From the NCBI GenBank assembly GCA_024640345.1, contig JAHEFD010000001.1, positions 82,288 to 146,287 on the forward strand: a stretch of DNA of 64,000 bases, written 5' to 3'. The DNA is from Woeseiaceae bacterium. GTDB taxonomy: Bacteria; Pseudomonadota; Gammaproteobacteria; Steroidobacterales; Woeseiaceae. The first letter of the stretch is position 1. Every line of letters starts with the position of its first letter. The notes under the pieces were generated by a model, which was given only the letters and a program-made list of their open reading frames with translations, did no database searches and was not told the origin of the DNA. The translations under genes and the position numbers were made by a program. This document shows positions 1 to 8,123 of the stretch, in pieces.

Positions 1-219
1 CTCGAGATGATGGTCGAATACGGTATGGACGCTACAGACGTTTTGCGGTCAGCTACTTCTATCAATGCGGATATTTTTCACATTGGTCACGAGGTCGGTC
101 GTATCAGGAAGGGGATGCTGGCCGACCTGGTTGCGGTAACTGGAGATCCGGCCGCAGATATAAGCGCGTTACGTGATATTCGGGTCGTCCTCAGGAATGG
201 CGAAATTGTCCGGCAATAA
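1..219 (+). CDS. Amidohydrolase, C-terminal fragment (cut by window edge)
   Basis: The frame is open from base 1, so only the last 72 or so residues are present. The tail carries the pattern typical of the end of metal-dependent amidohydrolases of the imidazolonepropionase/Xaa-Pro dipeptidase type: a helix with SATSINA, then GRIRKGMLADLVAVTGDP and a short final strand VVLRNGEIV. It resembles the C-terminus of the complete amidohydrolase lipoprotein at 30363-31664 (AATSVAAR, GAIEPGRYGDMVAVKGDPLAD). All metal ligands would lie upstream of the window, so substrate and export cannot be judged. It ends 18 bases before the nitrile hydratase-like genes and may be co-transcribed with them. Confidence 0.8.
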   Translation, partial: LEMMVEYGMDATDVLRSATSINADIFHIGHEVGRIRKGMLADLVAVTGDPAADISALRDIRVVLRNGEIVRQ

Positions 220-237
220 AACACAGAAGAGAAAGCG

Positions 238-564
238 ATGAGCGAACCGTGGGGCCCACATGATCTGGGTGGCCAGGAAGGTGGCCCGATTGACCTTGCT
301 GAACACGACACGGCCTACTGGGAGTGGCAGATTGATGCGATGGTGCGGCTCGCGCTCAGGAAGGGTCTGATCAGCGACTTCGCGGAGCTGCGGGACGGAA
401 TCGAGCAATTAACGCCGCATGATTATGACCAGTGCACCTATTACGAGCGCTGGGCAAAATCGCTCGCCTACACGCTTGTTTCCCGGGGTGTAATCTCCCG
501 GCAACAACTCGAAGACCGGATCGATAAAGTGCGGGCACGCCAGGAAGCGGAGGGCGTTGCATGA
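238..564 (+). CDS. Nitrile hydratase/thiocyanate hydrolase beta-type subunit, N-terminal half
   Basis: This 108-residue protein matches the N-terminal helical half of nitrile hydratase beta subunits: an early DLGG segment, a Trp-rich helix (WEWQIDAMVRLAL) and the family signature TYYERWAKSL near residue 65. Normal beta subunits are about 210-230 residues with a C-terminal SH3-like half; here that half is a separate gene starting inside this stop codon (ATGA overlap at 561-564). The same split and gene order occur in thiocyanate hydrolase (ScnB, ScnA, ScnC) and in three-subunit toyocamycin-type nitrile hydratases. A homologous fold also serves as NHase activator protein, so an assembly role is an alternative, but the position in the operon favours a structural subunit. 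Cytoplasmic. Confidence 0.8.
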   Translation: MSEPWGPHDLGGQEGGPIDLAEHDTAYWEWQIDAMVRLALRKGLISDFAELRDGIEQLTPHDYDQCTYYERWAKSLAYTLVSRGVISRQQLEDRIDKVRARQEAEGVA

Positions 565-848
565 CGGAATCGACATTCGTTGTCGGGCAGCGAGTTCGCA
601 TCGCGGATCGAACGCCCCCGGTTCACCATCGGGTACCGTCCTATGCAAAAGGGCATGTCGGCATCGTTGAAAGGGTCTGTGGCCTGCACGGCGTTCCGGA
701 AAAATTCATTCGTGGCGATGGAAAACCCAGGCAAAGAATCTACAGGGTCAGGATCCCGCAAACAGAGTTGTGGCAGGACTATGATGGTACTGATGGCGAC
801 AAGCTCGAAATTGAAATATTCGAGCATTGGCTGGAGAAAGCGGAATGA
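561..848 (+). CDS. Nitrile hydratase/thiocyanate hydrolase beta-type subunit, C-terminal SH3-like half
   Basis: This 95-residue protein corresponds to the C-terminal beta-barrel half of nitrile hydratase beta. It begins with VGQRVRI, has the RVPSYAKGHVGIVERVCG core and ends with the RVRIPQTELWQDY and FEHWLEKA segments found at the end of NHase beta subunits. The start overlaps the previous stop (ATGA, 561-564) and the stop overlaps the next start (ATGA, 845-848), so the three products are translationally coupled. The equivalent in thiocyanate hydrolase is ScnA. It is shorter than ScnA (about 126 residues in Thiobacillus, from memory), so nitrile hydratase and thiocyanate hydrolase cannot be told apart by length. 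Confidence 0.8.
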   Translation: MTESTFVVGQRVRIADRTPPVHHRVPSYAKGHVGIVERVCGLHGVPEKFIRGDGKPRQRIYRVRIPQTELWQDYDGTDGDKLEIEIFEHWLEKAE

Positions 849-1489
849 CCGACCACGATCATGATCATTCCCGAACATTGCAACCAGATCACGCGGAGCC
901 GACGAGCGAGGGCGCCCGCGTTGGTCTCGCGCTTCGCGAATTGTTAATCGAAGCAGGTCATTACACGCCGGAGGAGGAGCAGGCGGTCATTGCCGCCATG
1001 CAGGACGCATCGCCGGCCGATGGAGGTCGTATCGTCGCTCGTGCCTGGACTGACCCGGAATACAAGGCGCGCCTCCTGGCAAACGGGGCCACGGCGATCA
1101 GGGAACTTGGTTATGAGCTCGAACCCTATGAATTTACCGTGATGGAGAACGATGACGTCACGCACAACGTTATCGTCTGTACCCTGTGCTCCTGTTACCC
1201 GCGGTCATTGCTCGGCATGTCACCAGCCTGGTACAAGTCGGCGAGCTACCGGGCGCGTATCGTTCGCGAGCCACGGAGCGTATTGGCCGAATTCGGGGTC
1301 GAGCTGACCGCTGATGTAAACGTCAGGGTGCACGATTCCACGGCGGAATTACGCTACATGGTTTTGCCGCAAAAGCCGGACGGCACGGAAGACTGGTCCG
1401 AGGAGAGGCTCGCTGAACTCGTGACCCGCGACTCGCTGATCGGTACGCAACGGGTGCTGAAACTCGCTCGAAAACCTGGAGAATCATGA
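845..1489 (+). CDS. Cobalt-type nitrile hydratase/thiocyanate hydrolase catalytic (alpha/gamma) subunit
   Basis: 214 residues from the ATG at 845, chosen because it overlaps the previous stop; a TTG 18 bases upstream would only add residues. The metal claw motif is seen at residues 112-117 as CTLCSC; Thr after the first Cys is the cobalt-type version (iron enzymes have Ser). The following PAWYKSASYRARIVREPR and VHDSTAELRYMVLPQKP segments are diagnostic of the NHase alpha family. The metal sits on the claw cysteines, two of which are oxidised in characterised members, and hydrates nitrile or thiocyanate. The N-terminus is His/Asp-rich (HDHDH), common in cobalt-type members and possibly metal-binding. 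No dedicated cobalt transporter or activator lies beside it in the window. Confidence 0.9.
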   Translation: MTDHDHDHSRTLQPDHAEPTSEGARVGLALRELLIEAGHYTPEEEQAVIAAMQDASPADGGRIVARAWTDPEYKARLLANGATAIRELGYELEPYEFTVMENDDVTHNVIVCTLCSCYPRSLLGMSPAWYKSASYRARIVREPRSVLAEFGVELTADVNVRVHDSTAELRYMVLPQKPDGTEDWSEERLAELVTRDSLIGTQRVLKLARKPGES

Positions 1490-2442
1490 TGAGACATTGG
1501 CGGACAGTGCTTCTGGCCCTGGCTTTTTCGGCAATTCCAGTTGTAGTTCATGCGCAGGATGAGCGGCCATCGACTGAATGGTCAGACGAGGAAATTGAGA
1601 CCGCAGTAAACCGGGTGCGGGCAGGTCGCGATCTCAATCCGGATAGCTGGCCGGGAGGCGCGCGGGTTGCCGTCCTGTTTTCCTTTGACGTCGATAATGA
1701 AACAGTCTGGCTGCGCAACAATGACACAAGCGTTGGCGGGTTATCGCAGGGAGAATACGGATCGCGGGTCGCGCTGGGCCGGATCTTGCGCCTCCTCGAC
1801 GAGCACGACGTTCCGGCGAGCTTCTTCGGCCCGGCCGTCAGCTTTTCGCTTGCTCCTAAAATGATCGAGATGATTCAGGAATCCGGCCGTCACGAGATTG
1901 GCGTACATGGCTGGATTCATGAGCGAAACGCGACACTGCCGCGAGACGAAGAGGAGCGTCTTCTCAGGAAAGCCGTGGAACGAATGACCGCGTTGATCGG
2001 CAAGCGGCCGGTTGGTTATCGAGCGCCCTCCTGGAATTTTTCCGACAACACGCTGGACCTGCTGATGGAGATGGGTTTTCTCTATGACTCATCCTTGATG
2101 GCCGACGATCGGCCCTACGAAATTGTTGCCAATGGCCAGCCGACAGGTTTTGTCGAGTTGCCGGTCGAATGGATTCTCGATGACGCGCCACTGATGGGCC
2201 CGCAAGGACAGAGTTACTCAAGCCCGCGCGATGTGCTGCAGGTTTACAAGGATGAGTTCGACGTAGCTTATGCAGAAGGCACCACCTTCATACTGACCAT
2301 GCATCCGCATCACATCGGGCATCGTTCACGCATTGTGGTTTTACGCGAACTGATTGAACATATCAGGAAGAAGCCCGATGTCTGGTTCGGCACGCATGAG
2401 GCAGCAGTGAGATGGGCCCGGCAGCAGGCCGGGATGGACTAG
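1486..2442 (+). CDS. Exported polysaccharide deacetylase (NodB homology, CE4-like)
   Basis: 318 residues with an N-terminal signal peptide ending near AQ (residues 1-24). The NodB metal site is visible: SFDVD at residues 66-70 supplies the two acidic residues, and the HEIGVHGWIHE segment supplies the zinc histidines (about H141 and H145). The GYRAPSW motif and the late LTMHPHHIGH motif complete the family set. The family removes N- or O-acyl groups from chitin, peptidoglycan or small amides; the PuuE/allantoinase-like subgroup shares GYRAPSW, so a small amide substrate is possible. Its ATG overlaps the stop of the nitrile hydratase alpha-type gene, so it is the last gene of that operon. A hairpin follows at 2458. 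Confidence 0.85.
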   Translation: MMRHWRTVLLALAFSAIPVVVHAQDERPSTEWSDEEIETAVNRVRAGRDLNPDSWPGGARVAVLFSFDVDNETVWLRNNDTSVGGLSQGEYGSRVALGRILRLLDEHDVPASFFGPAVSFSLAPKMIEMIQESGRHEIGVHGWIHERNATLPRDEEERLLRKAVERMTALIGKRPVGYRAPSWNFSDNTLDLLMEMGFLYDSSLMADDRPYEIVANGQPTGFVELPVEWILDDAPLMGPQGQSYSSPRDVLQVYKDEFDVAYAEGTTFILTMHPHHIGHRSRIVVLRELIEHIRKKPDVWFGTHEAAVRWARQQAGMD

Positions 2443-2457
2443 CCAGGATCGACTGCA

Positions 2458-2491
2458 AAAAAGGGGGCAGAGTCTTGTTCTGGCCCTTTTT
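2458..2491. terminator. Hairpin between convergent genes, bidirectional terminator
   Basis: AAAAAGGG at 2458-2465 pairs with CCCTTTTT at 2484-2491. Because the stem has an A-run on one side and a T-run on the other, it can serve both the deacetylase operon (+) and the gene ending at 2491 (-). The core GGGGGCAGAGTC...TTCTGGCCC resembles hairpins at 22696 and 40802. Confidence 0.7.
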
Positions 2492-2916
2492 CAATTCGGA
2501 TCGCCGCGCTCTTCCAGTTCGGCGATCATGCGGTCGACATATTCCTTGTAGCTTTCGGTAAAGCTCCCGTTTCTTGCAGCCCAGAAATCTCTGCCTACCT
2601 GGGTTTGGATTGGCAGGATGGCAAGTGCTGAGAGCAGGCGTGACTCATCGATGGCGCCGCGCTCGTACATGAAGAAAGCCAGGTCGCCATGCCTGAAAAG
2701 AATGTAGAGCGCCCGGTTTGCCCGGAAGACATCCGGATCCTGACTTTCATCAGGCCAGATCCTTGACATCACTGCAGCCGTTGACTCGCTTTGCAGGCTC
2801 AATGCATTGATTTCGTCAATGTTGGACATCAGCTCCTGGTAGGCGGCGATTTCCAGTGCCCGGGTATTAAGAGCGGCTTGCCTGGTGCCGTTGCGGGTTT
2901 CGATCCCGACAAACAC
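2491..2916 (-). CDS. Small single-helix membrane protein of unknown function (start uncertain)
   Basis: I do not recognise a named function. The annotated GTG at 2916 gives 141 residues, but the frame stays open to a TGA at 3031-3033, and the extra codons encode a hydrophobic stretch (LLEGVGFIAIIASPVFVGIE) that makes a convincing membrane helix. No ATG, GTG or TTG precedes it in frame, so the real start is either CTG (about 2958), another rare codon, or altered by a mutation. The rest is helical (AYQELMSNIDEI; LFRHGDLAFFMYERGAIDE). Layout and spacing resemble the protein at 52525-52992: a short N-terminus, one membrane helix, then about 120 helical residues. Confidence 0.6.
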   Translation of the reverse strand: MFVGIETRNGTRQAALNTRALEIAAYQELMSNIDEINALSLQSESTAAVMSRIWPDESQDPDVFRANRALYILFRHGDLAFFMYERGAIDESRLLSALAILPIQTQVGRDFWAARNGSFTESYKEYVDRMIAELEERGDPN

Positions 2917-3100
2917 GGGCGATGCGATGATCGCGATAAATCCAACACCCTCTAACAGGTCTTTCCACTGCTGCCGATTCTTTGACTGATCTCGATGCGC
3001 TGCCCGACGATGAGTATAAGCGGGATTGACTCAGTTATTTATCGACTAACGGCGGGCAGGTAAGAGATGTAACCCGGCTGCGAGTTTGCCTGTTGGCAAT

Positions 3101-5017
3101 CTATACTGACTGGCGGAGATAGGTGTAGCCACCAAGACAGGATTCGTAGAAATCGACCAGTTTTACGCCTTCTCTCGAGCGCAGGCTTCCGCTGGCTACG
3201 GCACTGTCGATCTTCGACTTGACTTGCGCGGCCATGAGCTCGGGATTGTATTGCATGACGCTCAGAACCTGCCCCGCCGAGGAACCGGGCACAAATTCCT
3301 CGATGAAAAAACCTGCGGGATCTTCAGTGTCGCAAAATATATGTACTTCATTGACGCGACCGAACAGGTTATGAGTGTCGCCCATGACGTCCTGATACGC
3401 GCCCGTGAGAAAAAGGCCGACGTAATAACGTTCGTTCGCGACCAGGTCATGCAGTGGCAATGTCGGGTTGCTGCCGGACGAACCGATAAACTCGATAACC
3501 CGCCCGTCGCTGTCGCAGGTGATGTCCGCAAGTGTGCAGTTTTGGCTTGGCGCCTCGTTCAGGCGCGCGATTGGAACCACTGGCAGAACCTGCTGGATCG
3601 CCCATACGTCTGCAGCTGATTGGAAGAGTGAAAAATTGCACAGATATTGAGATTGAACCGATGCTCGTACTTCGCGCAGATCTTCCGGGACGAATTCCTC
3701 TGATTCGAGTGCAAGGGATATTGAGCTCACTATCTTCCAATAGAGCGTTTCCGACCGCGCCAGCTCCTCGAGCGTGACGATGCCGAGTTTAAACGCGGCA
3801 AAAATATCGTGGAAAAGCAGGGTCGCGTCACTGTAAACGTCCTGGTAGTTTCTTTCCTCGGCTAATTCGGCCAACAGATTCTGCATGTTGGTCACCAGTA
3901 TGTTCTCGCCTTCGACCGCATCGCTGGCGACAGGGTGCGCAAAATTGGAAATTTCACCCATCACCTCCACGATCACACAGGAGTGATGTGCCGAGACAGC
4001 GCGGCCACTCTCGCTTACCAGTGTCGGGTGGGGCACGCCTTCCAGGTCGCATACCTGTTTGACTCCGAACACGACACCGTTTGCATAATCACGAATGCTG
4101 TAGTTCATCGATGAGTGATTGCTGGATTTGCTGCCGTCGTAGTCGACCGCAAGCCCGCCGCCAATATCCAGGTACTCGAGGGGAATACCTCGTTTGGCCA
4201 ATCTTGCATATATGCGTGCGGCTTCCTGTATGGCTTCTCTGACGAAGCGAATGTCGGACAGCTGGCTGCCGACATGGAAGTGGAGCATCTGGATCGTATC
4301 CCCATAGCCGCGCTCCTGGATGAGCGTGATGGCATTGAGAATTTCCGAGATAGTCAGTCCGAATTTCGCGCGCGTCCCGCTCGACTCACTCCAGCGTCCT
4401 TCGGTCTTGACCCGCATCTTGATGCGTAGCCCGATGATGGGTCGTACATCCATTTCGGCGGCAAGGCGCAGAAGCGAATCGATCTCGGAAAATTCTTCGA
4501 TGACAACAACAACCTTGCGTCCCAACTTGCGCCCGAGAAGGGCAAGCCGCATGAATTCCTCGTCTTTGTAGCCGTTGCAGATAGTGAGCGCTTCATCGCT
4601 CGTATCGTAGGTCAGCACAGCCATGAGTTCCGGTTTCGAACCGGCCTCCAGGCCGTAGTGGAAAGGCCGTCCGGCTTCGACGATCTCGACGACGACCTCC
4701 CGCATCTGGTTGACCTTGATCGGATAAACTCCGCGGTAAGGAGCGTCATAGTCGAAATCGGCAATTGCCGCGCCAAAGGCCTCGTTGAGCTGACACACCC
4801 TGTTCTTGAGGATGTCATGAAACCGCATGACCACCGGGAACTGCACATTCTGTTCGCGCAATTCCTCTACGACGTCCTGCAGTGCGATTGGCGATTCCCG
4901 TTTGTCCACATCGGGCAGGGCCAGCAGTTTTCCGCCCTCACCGATGCCGAAGTAGCCATCGCCCCAGTAGGGGATGCGGTAGAGATCTTCCGCATCTTTG
5001 ATGGTCCATTCAGTCAT
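3101..5017 (-). CDS. speA: Biosynthetic arginine decarboxylase
   Basis: 638 residues, the usual length of SpeA. It decarboxylates L-arginine to agmatine, the first step of the agmatine route to putrescine and spermidine. It is a PLP fold-III enzyme: the Schiff-base lysine is K101 in YPIKVNQ, followed by GLEAGSKPELM, then the barrel motifs LHFHVGSQLSDI and LDIGGGLAVDYDGS, and the late catalytic region with HDIFAAFKLG. The start at 5017 (MTEWTIKDAEDLY) is chosen over an in-frame start 90 bases upstream because the conserved N-terminal IPYWGDGYF block begins here. It lies 22 bases after the RND pump gene and is probably read from the same transcript; no agmatinase gene is in the window. Confidence 0.95.
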   Translation of the reverse strand: MTEWTIKDAEDLYRIPYWGDGYFGIGEGGKLLALPDVDKRESPIALQDVVEELREQNVQFPVVMRFHDILKNRVCQLNEAFGAAIADFDYDAPYRGVYPIKVNQMREVVVEIVEAGRPFHYGLEAGSKPELMAVLTYDTSDEALTICNGYKDEEFMRLALLGRKLGRKVVVVIEEFSEIDSLLRLAAEMDVRPIIGLRIKMRVKTEGRWSESSGTRAKFGLTISEILNAITLIQERGYGDTIQMLHFHVGSQLSDIRFVREAIQEAARIYARLAKRGIPLEYLDIGGGLAVDYDGSKSSNHSSMNYSIRDYANGVVFGVKQVCDLEGVPHPTLVSESGRAVSAHHSCVIVEVMGEISNFAHPVASDAVEGENILVTNMQNLLAELAEERNYQDVYSDATLLFHDIFAAFKLGIVTLEELARSETLYWKIVSSISLALESEEFVPEDLREVRASVQSQYLCNFSLFQSAADVWAIQQVLPVVPIARLNEAPSQNCTLADITCDSDGRVIEFIGSSGSNPTLPLHDLVANERYYVGLFLTGAYQDVMGDTHNLFGRVNEVHIFCDTEDPAGFFIEEFVPGSSAGQVLSVMQYNPELMAAQVKSKIDSAVASGSLRSREGVKLVDFYESCLGGYTYLRQSV

Positions 5018-5039
5018 TTCAGTACCTGCTTGTGAATAT

Positions 5040-8000
5040 CTATCGGTGAGTCTCGGCAGGTGCTGCGTGTTTGCCGGAGAGCAGCAGGTATACGACCGGC
5101 ACGACAAACAGCGTAAATATCGTGCCGAAGCTCAGGCCGCCAACCACCACCCAGCCGATCTGGTGCCGTGCTTCGGCACCGGCTCCCGCCGCAAAAGCCA
5201 GCGGTATTGCACCGAGTACCATCGCACCGGTTGTCATCAGGATGGGCCGCAGGCGCAGAGACGCGGACTCCAACACGGCCTCGCGCTTTTCTTTTCCGAG
5301 TTCGCGCAACTGGTTGGCAAATTCGACGATCAGGATTCCATGTTTCGAGATCAGGCCAACCAGCGTGACTGCACCGATTTGAGTATAGATATTCCACGAC
5401 CCCGCAAAATTCCACCAGCCGTGTCCATTGCCATAATTAAGTGCCGTCAGGCAGAGAAAAGCGCCAAACATCGCCAGGGGCACAGAAACGAGGATGATAA
5501 GGGGATCGACAAAACTCTCGAATTGCGCTGACAGCACGAGGTAAATAAATACCAGGGCGAGCACCATCAACAAGGTCGCGCTGGATTCCGACTCCCTGAA
5601 CTCTCGCGATTGCCCGGCCAGGTCGTAAAGTGCGTTCGGCGTGACTTCGCTGATGGCGTTGTCCATCCAGTCCAGGGCCTCGCCCATCGGATAGCCGGGA
5701 GCCAGCCCGGCACTGACCGTGGCTGCGCGCAGTTTGTTGAAATGATTGAGCTCCTTCGCGGCGACCGTTTCGGTAACAGTCGCAAGGTTCTGCAGCTGAA
5801 TCATCGTATCGTCCTTTCCGCGAACGAAGATATTACTCAGGTCTCCGGGCGTTCGTCGCGCTGCATCCTCGACCTGCACGATGACATCGTATTGTTCAGT
5901 GCCCTTTTTGAAGCGAGTGACATTGCGTCCGCCCAGCATGGTTTCAAGCGTGCGCCCAACGGTCTCTACATTGGCACCGACCGTCGCTACTTTCTCCCGG
6001 TCTACATCCACGCGCAATTCTGGTTTGTTCAGCTTCAAATCCGTATCCGGATTGGTTAGCTGAGGATTCTCCGCCATCTTTGCGAGGAGTCTTTGAACAG
6101 TCTGATTGAGCTCGTCCCAGGTGCCGGTTGACTGAACGACAAAATTCAATGCCTGGCCGAAATCGCGTTGCCCGAGTGGTGGCGGAGTGATCGGAAACGC
6201 CATCAAACCAGGTATGCCCATGAATCGGGGAAACATGCTTTGTGCAATTTGCTGCGCCGTACGATCCCTCTCTTCCCATGGCGCCAGGCCGACGAAGCCG
6301 ATTACCGATGTGACGCCGTTGAATCCGACGATCAGGAAATAGCGGGTTTGCTCGGGTACGGAATCGAAGATATCTTCAATCTGCATTGCATAACGATCGG
6401 AGTACTCGATCGTCGAGCCTTCCGGCGCCGTCGCGAAGCCGATGACAATTCCCTGGTCTTCAGCCGGCGCAAGCTCGCGCGGCAGGCTTAAAAACATCGT
6501 GACCATGGCAGCGATGATCAGTGCCGCGGCAGTCAGGATGATCTTGCGGTGATTAAGCACTTTGTCCAGCGCCCGGCTGTATCCACGATCGAGCGCCCTT
6601 AACAGGCGTTCCCCGAACTCAAAGAAACGGCCGTGCTTCTCTTCATGGTGAAGCAGTTTCGAGCACATCATCGGCGACAACGTCAGTGCGGTGAATCCGG
6701 AAACAATGACTGCGCCAGCCAGCGTTAATGCGAACTCGACGAAAAGCATTCCGCTGCGACCGGTGGAAAATGCAAAAGGCAAGTAGACGGCGGCCAGCGT
6801 CAGAGTCATCGCAACGATTGCGAAGCCAATCTGCTTGCTGCCTTTCAGGGCAGCCTCGAAGGGCGGCACACCGTTTTCGATATGGCGGTAAATGTTTTCC
6901 AGCATGACGATCGCATCGTCGACGACCAGGCCGATAGCCAGAACCATAGCCAAAAGCGACAGCGTGTTGATCGTAAAGCCGAACAACAGCATTAGTGAGA
7001 ACACACCGATCAATGACACCGGTATCGTTACCAGCGGAATAATGACGGCACGCCAGTTTCGCAGGAAAAGGAAAATCACGATGGCAACGAGGATGATGGC
7101 CTCGAGCACGGTCTTATAGACTTCGTCGACGGACTCTTCGATAAATATTGTCGTGTCGAACGCGATCTCGACACTCATGCCCTCCGGTAGCGTACGGGTA
7201 ATTTGCGGCAGCATCTCGCGCAGCGCTACGGAGATGTCGAGCGGATTGGCGACAGCCTGCTTGATGATCCCAAGCGGCACACCATTGCGGCGATTCGCGC
7301 GCGCGCGAAATCGAGCGTTATCGGCGCCAAGTTCAACCTTTGCTACGTCGCCAAGCCGAACGAGAAACTCGTCAGTCTTCTTGACAATGATCTGCTCGAA
7401 TTCTTCAGGCTCGCTGAGATCGGTTTCTGCCAGTACCGTAAATTCACGATTGCTGCTTTCTATTCGACCGGCGGGTACCTCGACGTTCTGTTGTCGTAAC
7501 GCGTTTTCGATATCTTGTGGCGTCAGCTCGTAACCGGCCAGGCGATCGGGGTCGAGCCAGATACGCATTGCGTAGCGATTGCCGAATACGGTCGCCTGAG
7601 CGACGCCGGGTATGGTCTGTACGCGATCTTTTACCAATCGAGTGGCAACGTCGGCGATTTCTGTCAGCGAGTGGCGATCAGAGGTGAAGGCGAGATAAAT
7701 GATCGGTTGTGCGTCGGCCTCCTGCTTCTGGACGATCGGATCGAAAGCTTCCTGTGGCAGCAGTCTTCGCGCCTGCGCCACGCGGTCACGCACATCACCG
7801 GCAGCTGCGTCTGCATCCCGGTCAAGACGAAAACGTACGGACACCTGGCCAAGTTCCGGCCGGCTGACCGACTGGATGTAGTCAATTCCCTCGATACCGG
7901 ATAATGCATCCTCGATGGGCTTGGTAATCTGCGACTCGATGACTTGTGCGTTGGCACCTGGATAGGAGGTCGCAACCGTCACGATGGGGACGTCGACGTT

Positions 8001-8114
8001 AGGGACCAGGCGAACGGCCAGCCGGTCGTAGCTGATAATTCCGACGAGAAGAATGACGATGTTCAACACGGTGGCCAGCACCGGCCGACGGATGGAAATA
8101 TCAGATAACTGCAT
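5040..8114 (-). CDS. RND efflux pump, inner-membrane transporter (HAE1 family)
   Basis: 1024 residues, full length for an AcrB/MdtB/MexF-type proton-driven exporter. The N-terminal helix (residues about 10-29) follows the ISIRRPVLATVLN entry motif; two large periplasmic loops and twelve membrane helices follow. The proton-relay DD pair is seen in AIGLVVDDAIVMLENI near residue 396, and the conserved GLISKHGILIVEFAN segment lies near the end. It is preceded by its adaptor gene 9 bases upstream. No outer-membrane channel gene is adjacent, so it probably uses a TolC-like protein encoded elsewhere. Substrate cannot be inferred; the HAE1 family exports hydrophobic drugs, detergents or dyes. Confidence 0.93.
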   Translation of the reverse strand: MQLSDISIRRPVLATVLNIVILLVGIISYDRLAVRLVPNVDVPIVTVATSYPGANAQVIESQITKPIEDALSGIEGIDYIQSVSRPELGQVSVRFRLDRDADAAAGDVRDRVAQARRLLPQEAFDPIVQKQEADAQPIIYLAFTSDRHSLTEIADVATRLVKDRVQTIPGVAQATVFGNRYAMRIWLDPDRLAGYELTPQDIENALRQQNVEVPAGRIESSNREFTVLAETDLSEPEEFEQIIVKKTDEFLVRLGDVAKVELGADNARFRARANRRNGVPLGIIKQAVANPLDISVALREMLPQITRTLPEGMSVEIAFDTTIFIEESVDEVYKTVLEAIILVAIVIFLFLRNWRAVIIPLVTIPVSLIGVFSLMLLFGFTINTLSLLAMVLAIGLVVDDAIVMLENIYRHIENGVPPFEAALKGSKQIGFAIVAMTLTLAAVYLPFAFSTGRSGMLFVEFALTLAGAVIVSGFTALTLSPMMCSKLLHHEEKHGRFFEFGERLLRALDRGYSRALDKVLNHRKIILTAAALIIAAMVTMFLSLPRELAPAEDQGIVIGFATAPEGSTIEYSDRYAMQIEDIFDSVPEQTRYFLIVGFNGVTSVIGFVGLAPWEERDRTAQQIAQSMFPRFMGIPGLMAFPITPPPLGQRDFGQALNFVVQSTGTWDELNQTVQRLLAKMAENPQLTNPDTDLKLNKPELRVDVDREKVATVGANVETVGRTLETMLGGRNVTRFKKGTEQYDVIVQVEDAARRTPGDLSNIFVRGKDDTMIQLQNLATVTETVAAKELNHFNKLRAATVSAGLAPGYPMGEALDWMDNAISEVTPNALYDLAGQSREFRESESSATLLMVLALVFIYLVLSAQFESFVDPLIILVSVPLAMFGAFLCLTALNYGNGHGWWNFAGSWNIYTQIGAVTLVGLISKHGILIVEFANQLRELGKEKREAVLESASLRLRPILMTTGAMVLGAIPLAFAAGAGAEARHQIGWVVVGGLSFGTIFTLFVVPVVYLLLSGKHAAPAETHR

Positions 8115-8123
8115 GGTTCGTTT

